Part shown: positions 56,740 to 64,000 of the stretch, piece after piece | Position numbering within the stretch: position 1 is the stretch's first letter | How the letters are laid out: each line of letters begins with the position of its first letter | Assembly: GCA_033398695.1 (NCBI GenBank) | Contig: CM065817.1 | Location: forward strand, 31,568,231 to 31,632,230 | DNA from: Orobanche coerulescens | Lineage: Eukaryota; Streptophyta; Magnoliopsida; Lamiales; Orobanchaceae | Direction of reading: 5' to 3' | DNA: 64,000 nucleotides | Translations under genes and position numbers: made by a program | Notes under the pieces: generated by a model | What the model saw: the letters and a program-made list of their open reading frames with translations, nothing else | What the model was told of the DNA's origin: nothing | Database searches by the model: none

Positions 56740-58235
56740 GTTATTGTGTTTTTCCGAGAAGCCCGAGTGATTGAAGCGGGGATTATAAGCACCGTTGGCA
56801 TAATCCAAGTGGACATATCGCCGGAGACGATCCAAAAAGTTTTTGGAATGAAGAATCACGGCATGGCGGTCGAGGCCCTTAGACAGAGCGCAGCCGATAC
56901 TTGGCTGAAGATTAAGGCGGTTGACCAACCGGAGAAGCTAAAGCTTACCGCCAAGAGGAGTGAAGTTAAAAAGGTGTATCGCTATGTGTTGGACATAACC
57001 AACAAAATAGTCATGGGCATGGCCGGAAGCTACGACCAACTGTCGTCGGCTAAATTTATGGTGCTGGGAGCACTAATCCAAGACACGCTGATTGACTGGT
57101 CGGATTATATTTACAGGCAGTTGGTGCGCGAGGTCAACAAGGCCAAGTGGCTTGTTGAAGAGAAGAAGTTTAAATCCAAGCTGGCATTCGGAACGCAGCG
57201 TAGTTGGATTTTGGAGAAGCTGGGTGTGGCGAAGAGAAATACAGACCCCTTCCACATTAATAAAAGACTTGGTCATCTAGACCAAGAGATATTGAGGAGG
57301 CTAGGAAGCAAAAGAAGAGCAGCTCGGATCTTAAAAGAGTTGTCTAATTCAGGGACCTACAAATACCCTGAATCATCAGACGAGTCCGACCAGGCTGCAG
57401 CCCGCATCCCACCTGCAGCCCAGTCTGATATAGAGTCGGACAATACGCCTATTGCTCTTCGTTTCAAGAGAAGGGGACCAGCCCCTGGTGAGCCTTCCAT
57501 CATTCATTCCTCACCAGAACCATCTCCAAAGAGGCCCAGGCGCTTGCAGTTCCGTGAAGAGGAGCAGCCAGAGCAATACTTCAGCCCTGTAGCTAAGTCT
57601 CCCACACATTTGGAGGACCAGCCTGCTCCTGCCAGCCTGGAGACCCAGATTGTCCCTCTTCTCACTCCTCAGTACATCTCAGAAGAAGAGGAAGTAGGCT
57701 TGATCATCAACATACCTGAGGTGAATTACAGCTTCAACCTGCTCGACAACAACCTCTTCAATCTATCTATAGAGCAACTCAAAATGGTAAAACCCCTTGC
57801 TCTAAAACACTCCTTCGTTCACATTTATGAGGAGTGGAAAACTTTTAAATCTTATTCTTTCACTCAACTACAAACTTTCGTTGAGGTGAGTGGCTGGGAA
57901 TATCTCCAGGCCACTGAAGAAGCGCTGATGAATTTTTTTAACAAATCAGACGCAATTTTGCTACTTTAGGAAAATTGGTTCATGTCCAATTTTAAAACTC
58001 ACATGGACCAATTTATCCACACTATAATGTATAGTATTTTTGATGGGTCTGTTGGTAAAGAAGAAGAAGTTGAAGAGAAAGAAATAAGAATAGAGGAGTC
58101 AGTGCCGGAAGAAGAAGAAATTATTGTTATTGGAGAGGGGAGACATGAAGAAAGAGAAGAAGAAAATATCTCAGTTGAAAAACAATCTGGAGAAGAAGAA
58201 GTCGAAAAAACTGTGGAATTAGTGGATGAAGAAAA

Positions 58236-58279
58236 AGAAGAAGAAGAAGAAGAAGAAGAAGAAGAAGAAGAAGAAGAAG
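58236..58279. repeat. GAA microsatellite in SIRE ORF3
   Basis: About 14 GAA units coding for a Glu run. The stretch around it (58060-58520) is simple and coded by GAA, GAT and AAA. Confidence 0.9.
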
Positions 58280-59632
58280 GAGATGAAGTTGATCAGGAGG
58301 ATGAAGAAGAAAAAGGAGATGATGAAAAAGATAATGATGATAATGATGATGATAAAAAGGATGATAAAGATGAAGATAAAAATAATAATGATGATGATGA
58401 TGGTAAGGATGAAGGAGGAGAAAAAGAGGATGATAAAGAAAAGGAGAATGATAAAGAGGAAGAAAAGGAAGAAGGAGAGAAGGAGTGGAAAGAAGAAGGA
58501 GAAAAAGAGAAGAAGCGATAAAAGGAGCCAGAAAAGGAGGCTGCAGACAAGGATGGGGCACCTGCCCGCTATACCAGCCTAGATGCAGACCTGGCTGAAG
58601 ACTCCAGATCGGGGACCCCAAAACAGACCCCATCTGGAATGCCAGCTGCAGACAGGTGGGTCATCCGCACACCTACCTGCAGGCGTCGAAGGTTCAGGCG
58701 AGCACTCTCCACAGACATCACAAATTACACCTGTGATGACTGAGCTGATCTGACAGATTGTTAAAGATACTGTTGCAGAGCTGCTTGCTTCTCAAATCAC
58801 TTCTGTTCTGCAATCGATCAATGCCAAAATTGACACCTTGCTGCAGCGGAACATCCCTCAATCACCTCCTCCTACAAACAACAGAATGCCTTTTGGCATG
58901 TCTGACTGGATGCTTAGAATGGAGCAGCAATTGACCACCCTGGTTGATGCTGGCAAAAAGGGGGAAGAGAGGTTTCAGGGGGAAGGCATCAAGCAGGGGG
59001 AAATAAGAATTCAAGAGTTGAGGACTAAGAAGAAGCAAGATGTCCAAATGATCACAGCTAGGATATCTTCGGCTAAGAGGAAGGGAGAAGCAGAACTAGA
59101 ACAGACTGATGATCAGCCTGCAATCAAAAGAAGGAGGATCAGAATTGGGGACGAGCCTACACTAGAATGGGAAGGCATAGAATTATGGTATGTTGAAGAT
59201 TTCCTTCCTATCGAAGCTGCACCTATGTGGGGAACTGCAAAGAAGAAGTTCATCAGAGATTTTTATATCTGGGAGTTACTCCAGGATAAAGATTGCTCCC
59301 CACAGCAGACTTTTATCAATTTCATGGAAGAAGCACATCCAAATCTCTGGACTGTCCTACTAAAACGTGCAAAGTAATGCAATGCATACCCAATGATCCC
59401 TCCCTTCAGGCCTAAAGATCCTCCCACCTTGGTAAATGGTGATCTCGATGAATTGACGCTTCAAAGGAAAATAAAGAAGCTTTGTGACGAGCATAAGTTC
59501 TCCTCACAAGAAGAACAAGACTTTGCTGCCCTCGTTGTCAGAAGGAAGTATGGTCTTGCCCCTGTCAAGAGAAGGCCAATTGGAGCTAAGCCTATCAGAC
59601 CTGCCAAGCAGCCTATTCGCAGAGGCAGATGA

Positions 59633-59853
59633 TTTGATTGTATTCATATTTTTTTGTAAATTTTGTACTTGTAATTTTTCCTGTAATTGTTTTTTATCAT
59701 TGAAAGACATGTACTTGTAAAACAATACAGAAAATTAATATAACAGTCTTTTGAATGACGATTCCCAGTTGTCTCAAAAACAAGACTGACTTTAGTTTGT
59801 GTCTTGTACTCAAGTGCAGACTTGTTCATTTGAATAACTTGCTTAAGTTTTGC
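59633..59853. other. SIRE 3' untranslated region
   Basis: T-rich stretch without a gene between ORF3 and the purine tract. Confidence 0.6.
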
Positions 59854-59906
59854 CATCATCAAAATAGGGGGAATTTGTTAGGAATACTTGTTAGATTTTG
59901 ATGATG
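59854..59906 (+). promoter_or_regulatory. Stem bracketing the SIRE polypurine tract and LTR start
   Basis: CATCATCAAAAT (59854-59865) pairs perfectly over 12 bp with ATTTTGATGATG (59895-59906) inside U3. The 29-nt loop holds AGGGGGAATT and the LTR start at 59876. Confidence 0.68.
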
Positions 59907-61287
59907 TCATTAATGTAATTCAAATGTTTATTACTTGGCAAAAATGTAAGGAAGAACCAAATGAGTATCTTCCATAAGCCAAATTACATTAAGTTAAATA
60001 CTTGGCAAAATGTAAAGAAGAACCAAATGAGTATCTTCTATAGGCCAAATTAAGTTAGGCTCAAATCGGCTAAGTACAAAGGTACAACTAAGTTCATCAG
60101 AGAAGTACAACCGAGTCAAGTCAGAGAAGTTCTGGTCAACAAAAATTCATCAGAGATGTTTGACCAGACTGCAGTTAAGTGACTTCAGACAAGTCATCTG
60201 ATCAGGCGAGTTTCAAACAGTCACCATCAGAGAAGTACAAACTACAGAGAAGATGACAGTACATCAGCCTACTTGACTTATAAAGAGATCAGCCAAGTAC
60301 TCCAAGTCCACGTCAGCATGTGTTGAATAGTCAAATATTACGGAAAGTCACATGCAAGCATGAAGAGACATATTGGAGAGATTCCCGCAAGGATATGAAT
60401 TAAATAATTCATCCAGACCTACCACTGAAGACTTTAATCCTTTTATATTCAAAATATGTGGCGCCACACATGCAAAGTCTTCACAACGTTCGAACGATGG
60501 ATTAAAATATGGGAATCCAACCTTGCAACATTCAGAAAAATAAACAAAGAAGTCTATTTCTCCAACGGACGGATTTGTTACAAGATTTGCAACGGCTATG
60601 AATAATGCTCAAGGATCAACACCTACATATATATCGGAAGATTTGAAGTTGAGCAAACACCGGTGCGAACAAAATATCAAGCAATCAAAGCATTCAAAGC
60701 AATCAAAAAGCAAACTATAGCATTGTGAAAAGAGCAGTTCTCAAAAGTTCATATTTGAAGAAGCTCTTAGTTGGAGAAGACAAAAACTCGTGTCTTTAAT
60801 CCTGAGTTCGGGGTACTTCACTGGTTGAAGTTCGAGACTGTAAAGTCATCCAAGGATCGCGGATCAAGAGGTGCACGGCAGTCAAGGGAGTTGCAACGGC
60901 AAGGATTTCCACTGGTTGGAAGCTGTTGTAATTGGTTGAATCACTATAATATTTATCACTGGTTGACAATTATAGTGAATTCATCTCCAACTGGTTTGGA
61001 GAAAAGTGGATTAATAGAGGATTACCCCACCTCTGAGACCACTATAATTGCCTGCGTATTTTACTGTTTTATAGCATCATACATTAACTGCTGCATTCAT
61101 TGTTAAGTGTTTCATTTGTTGTTTTTGCATTCGTCATCAGCTGACTTCTGCATGTATTGAGAACAAACGACTCTAAGTCATTTGCATATCTATCAGCTGA
61201 GAAACTTTCTCTTCGTGAAAAAGAGTTTAGTTTCAGTAAGTCTATTCACCCCCCCTAGACTTATTTCTGGACGACTTGTGACCTACA
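59876..61287 (+). repeat. SIRE 3' LTR
   Basis: Sister of 40932-42344, ending GACCTACA. The target copy ACGAT and Tekay-2 LTR sequence follow. Confidence 0.92.
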
Positions 61288-62189
61288 ACGATAACCTTGT
61301 CCATTAGCGTGCGTAAGCTTTATAGCTTAGCGTATGCTAAACACACATATGGCAGTTTCTCACTAGGCAGACGACTGTCTCGATTTGTGATGAATCTTTC
61401 GAAATTCTCAGTGATTAATGTACGTTATCCTCATACATAACATGCTCGTACAATTATAAATGATCTGACGGATTCAAACCTCTTCGAAATTCAAGGATAC
61501 GTATATCATCACAACACCATATTAAATCTCGATTACAATTCTCATACGAAGTTTGGTGATCTAAAGTTGATGCGCTAGATTCCAATATCATCATTACATT
61601 CGGACTTCATTTTAAAGATGAACTAACAAATCCAACTTATAAGAAAAGATACAACCTTCGATGATTCTTTTTTAAGTCCGTTTAACAAAAGTGATATAAA
61701 CTCCAAGTCTACGATCAATATGGCAACACTATTCAATACGGATATTCAATCTCAGAACATTACTCTCATCATTTGACGTAATAGGATTCCAATTCAACAA
61801 TGATATCTTAAGCATAATCATCCCAACTTCTAAACATAATGTTTGGTTGAATAATTCATCAATGGAACTTAACATCTTGGTAGCATGATCATCATATCCT
61901 TAAGAACATGAATCCAAAGTTGGAGATAGAATTAACATACCTTAAGATGAAGAAAACACCGAGACAATAGGTAGAATCCAACTCCTATTGCTTGTGTGCC
62001 AATCCAAAATGATTCTCCACTTCAATGATCAAGTATAAGTAATCTCCAATCTTCAATGATCAAGTAGAGATGGTTTATATATGTTTAAGGAGGCTGGGAT
62101 CTCTCTGGGCACGAATTATAATGAAGGTTAAGTGAAACAAACGAGCTGAAATTAAATCGGGTGATGTCTTATTTATAATTTTCTGACCT

Positions 62190-62570
62190 TAACGTACGTT
62201 AGCCTTCATGCATAACGTACGTAAGTCTCTTAGCGTACGCTACCCAATATACTTAGCATACGCTATCGTCACCGATAGTTAACTGTCCTCATTTCTGAAC
62301 TCGATTACGTACGTTACACCATCAGGTTACGTACGTAAGTAACACACATTAGCATACGCTAGACATATTCCTTATCGTACGTTAACAATCGTTGACTTCA
62401 AAAGTGTCCAGGTTCATCCACGGGAATCTTATCCGGACCCATGTCCAGCTGGCGCATGTGCTAGCCGTCCAGATCAATTATTGGTTGGTTAACGCGCGCT
62501 ATGCTACATTCGTAGCGTACGCTAACTCTGATTGATAACGTATGTTAAACTTCCTTCTTAACGTACGTTA
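62190..62570. repeat. TAACGTACGTTA/TAGCGTACGCTA array in the Tekay-2 U3
   Basis: About 13 words, including the perfect palindrome TAACGTACGTTA at 62190-62201, in the minus-strand U3. Here the central TA form dominates; Tekay-1 has mostly the central CA form. Confidence 0.88.
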
Positions 62571-62726
62571 TCAGGTATTTGCATGGGGAAAATTTATATG
62601 TTGCCATACTCATGTACAAGGATACAAATACGAGAAATATCATACTTCAATTATCGATATCACAATTCCGAATAATACAGGGTTCAAATACAGATGAAAT
62701 ACTCAATAATTAATCCGGATATTACA

Positions 62727-62763
62727 TACTCTCTTACTAAAAAGGAGTTTCGTCCCGAAACTC
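62727..62763 (-). promoter_or_regulatory. Tekay-2 hairpin and polypurine tract
   Basis: The minus strand reads GAGTTTCG-GGA-CGAAACTC (62763-62745), overlapping the pol stop, then a weak purine tract AGTAAGAGAGTA next to the LTR. Confidence 0.75.
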
Positions 62764-64000
62764 AAGAAGAAAATAACTCTGGATATCTGGACCTTATGCT
62801 ATCTTCCGTTTCCCAAGTGGCTTCTTCCACTCCGTGGCGTGACCACTGAACCTTGACCAACGCGATCGGTTTGTTCCTCAATTGCTTAACTCGACTGTCG
62901 AGTATCCTGATCGGTTTCTCTTCAAACATGCCATCCTGAGCGACTTCGATCTCGCCGAAATCAATGACATGACTAGGATCTCGTATATATCACCGTAACT
63001 GGGATACATGGAACACGTTATGAATATGGCTCAATGACGGCGGTAATGCCAATCTGTATGCTAACTCTCCAACTCTCTCAAGAATATCGAACGGTCCGAT
63101 ATATCTCGGACTCAACGTCCTCTTTCTCCCAAAACGAATGATTCCCCGAGTAGGAGAAACCTTTAAAAGTATGTGATCTCCAGTACTGAACTCCAATGGG
63201 TGACGACGTACGTCTGCGTAAGATTTCTGTCGACTCTGGGCAGTCAACAGCCTTTCGCGAATCAAGGCTATCTTCTCTCGCGTCTGTACGATCAATTCTG
63301 GTTCCGTCCAGATCAAGTCTGATGAAGCGCCCCAACATAGGGGCGATCTGCATCTCCTCCCGTAAGTGCCATCTTTATGGAAGCATGCCAACTATTGTTG
63401 TAGGTGAATTCAATCAACGGTAGATGAACTTCCTAGTCAGCTGACCAATCTAAGGCACAAGCCCTCAGCATGTCTTCCACCGTTTGAATAATCCTCTCGG
63501 ATTTTCCATTTGTCTGCGGGTGATAGGCTGTGCTGAAGTTCAATTCGGTCCCTAAGGCCTTATGAACTACTTTCCAAAAGTGAGACACAAAACAACCATC
63601 TCGGTCAGAAATAATGGTCTTTGGCGTACCATGCAATCGAACTATCTCTGTAATAAACACTCGTGTCAACTTCTCTGGTCCTCATGTGTCCTTAATGCCT
63701 AAAAAATGAGCTGATTTGGTTAAACGGTCAACTATCACCCAAATCATGTTCATTCCTGTCTTGGTTCTCCTCATATTAGTGATGAAGTCTATCGATTTGT
63801 CCTCCCACTTCCATTCAGGAATCGGGAGTGGCTTCAGCATTCCGGCAGGTCGTTGATGCTCGATATTAACCTGCTGACAAACCAAACATTTCGAGACGTA
63901 ATCAGCTACGTTTTTCTTCATATTACCCCACCAGAAATTCTGCTTTAGATCCTTATACATCTTACTGGTGCCCGGGTGGATAGAATAGGGCATACTGTGA
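62762..64000 (-). pseudogene. Tekay-2 integrase with chromodomain, partial
   Basis: The minus-strand order from the edge is: HHCC region (HPGTSKMYKDLKQNFWWGNM, CLVCQQ), core with D in SIDFITNM (near 63795), D in TIISDRDGCF (near 63610) and E in GKSERIIQ (near 63490), the GPF/Y module YIGPFDILERVGELAYRLAL (near 63090), and a chromodomain-like ALVKVQWSRHGVEEATWETE (near 62850). Stops near 63680 and 63434, a break near 63380 and a stop at 62987 interrupt it. The stop at 62762-62764 is taken as the natural end, as it overlaps the conserved hairpin. The rest of pol lies beyond the window. Confidence 0.88.

Larger units (their letters stand above)
48457..59632 (+). pseudogene. SIRE third ORF (env-like position), split by a nested element
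   Basis: The ATG at 48457 (MESYFEGVNLKAVKDQIIFS) starts a frame that reaches the insertion at 48656 and resumes in phase at 56745. Taking out the insertion and one target copy leaves 475 codons including the stop at 57967-57969. The same frame then continues past this stop through a Glu/Lys/Asp-rich stretch (58060-58520). After further stops near 58519 and 58740 a shifted frame gives a coiled region (near 58770-59050), RRRIRIGDEPTLEWEGIELW (near 59125), and a basic Pro/Arg-rich end at 59632. The first part looks globular and helical, like accessory proteins of plant retrotransposons. I see no signal peptide or membrane segment, so an envelope role is not supported. Confidence 0.7.
40932..61287 (+). 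mobile_element. SIRE/Maximus-like Copia retrotransposon with a third ORF, carrying a nested element
   Basis: LTRs of 1413 and 1412 bp (40932-42344, 59876-61287), TGTTAGGAAT...GACCTACA, are flanked by ACGTT (40927-40931) and ACGAT (61288-61292), a target duplication with one mismatch. The order gag, protease, integrase, RT, RNase H is that of Copia. The large gag with a coiled coil and a long extra ORF between pol and the 3' LTR place it in the SIRE group. Without its nested insertion it would be 12.3 kb. It inserted inside a palindromic word of the Tekay-2 LTR. Confidence 0.92.
39855..62726 (-). repeat. Tekay-2 3' LTR, split
   Basis: Made of 39855-40931 and 61293-62726, about 2.5 kb without the insertion. 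TAGCGTACGCTA/TAACGTACGTTA words lie at 40763-40931, 61301-61345 and 62190-62570. A tandem pair of about 80 bp with CAGCGCACACAGCTATAGAT is at 40360-40500. Confidence 0.85.
39855..64000 (-). mobile_element. Tekay-2: second Tekay-lineage element, right end outside window, split by a SIRE element
   Basis: On the minus strand pol ends at 62762, followed by a hairpin and purine tract, then a 3' LTR from 62726 down to 39855 that is split by the SIRE element (40932-61287). Integrase and chromodomain match Tekay-1. The LTR end (GGCGCTGTAATATTCC...GTGTTACA on minus) resembles the Tekay-1 LTR end. The 5' half lies beyond the window. Confidence 0.9.

Noticed and set aside
58127..58633. Minus-strand ORF rich in His, Tyr and Leu
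   Set aside because: Shadow of the GAA/GAT simple sequence coding for Glu and Asp on +.
48457..59632. SIRE ORF3 as a viral envelope gene
   Set aside because: No signal peptide, fusion peptide or membrane helix is visible; only its position is env-like.
1..64000. A host gene hidden among the repeats
   Set aside because: Every long frame belongs to a recognised mobile element or its shadow; the one spacer (39238-39854) shows only a transposase-like fragment.

Overview
This is plant nuclear DNA made almost entirely of nested LTR retrotransposons. I found no host gene, tRNA, rRNA or CRISPR array. The lineages present (Tat with an antisense gene, Athila, Tekay chromovirus with a C-terminal chromodomain, SIRE-type Copia, a hAT MITE) indicate a flowering plant with a repeat-rich genome, probably a eudicot. 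I cannot name the species.

Layout. (1) A Tekay-like Ty3 element on + (Tekay-1) starts left of the window and ends at 39237. Its 5' LTR was hit by a Tat-lineage Ty3 element (window start to 27014). The Tat element was itself hit twice: by a non-coding large-LTR element (LARD-A, 8764-16466, minus) and by an internally deleted Athila element (16954-25803, minus, 5-bp target duplication GTGAG). Tekay-1 also holds a 484-bp hAT MITE (29223-29706, 8-bp duplication) in its protease region, and a gag-only Copia element of TR-GAG type (34081-38408, duplication TCTTG) in its 3' LTR. (2) 39238-39854 is a short spacer with a degraded plant En/Spm-like fragment. (3) A second Tekay-like element on the minus strand (Tekay-2) runs from 39855 past the right edge. 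Its 3' LTR is split by a 20-kb SIRE-like Copia element (40932-61287). That element's third ORF is split by an 8.1-kb element with three LTRs (48657-56739, duplication GTTAT).

How the parts work together. The autonomous lineages (Tat, Tekay, SIRE) carry or carried gag, protease, RT, RNase H and integrase. All copies here are broken by stops and frameshifts, several of which look like C-to-T decay of methylated DNA. LARD-A, the three-LTR element, the TR-GAG and the Athila derivative lack RT and integrase. They keep the primer-binding site, polypurine tract and LTR ends, so they probably moved using enzymes supplied by relatives.

Most notable signals. Each family carries its own short GC-rich palindrome, repeated in the U3 part of the LTR upstream of the TATA box (TAGCGCACGCTA, GTGCCGCGGCAC, CCTATCGGCCGATAGG, GGCGATCGCC). 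One of these words is shared by unrelated Copia and Ty3 LTRs. In three families the palindrome region is also where the two LTRs of one element differ most. Small hairpins sit beside the polypurine tract: a GGA-loop type in Tekay and Athila, and a stem bracketing the tract and LTR start in SIRE and TR-GAG. The antisense gene of the Tat element has its own TATA box and three canonical introns that join in frame.
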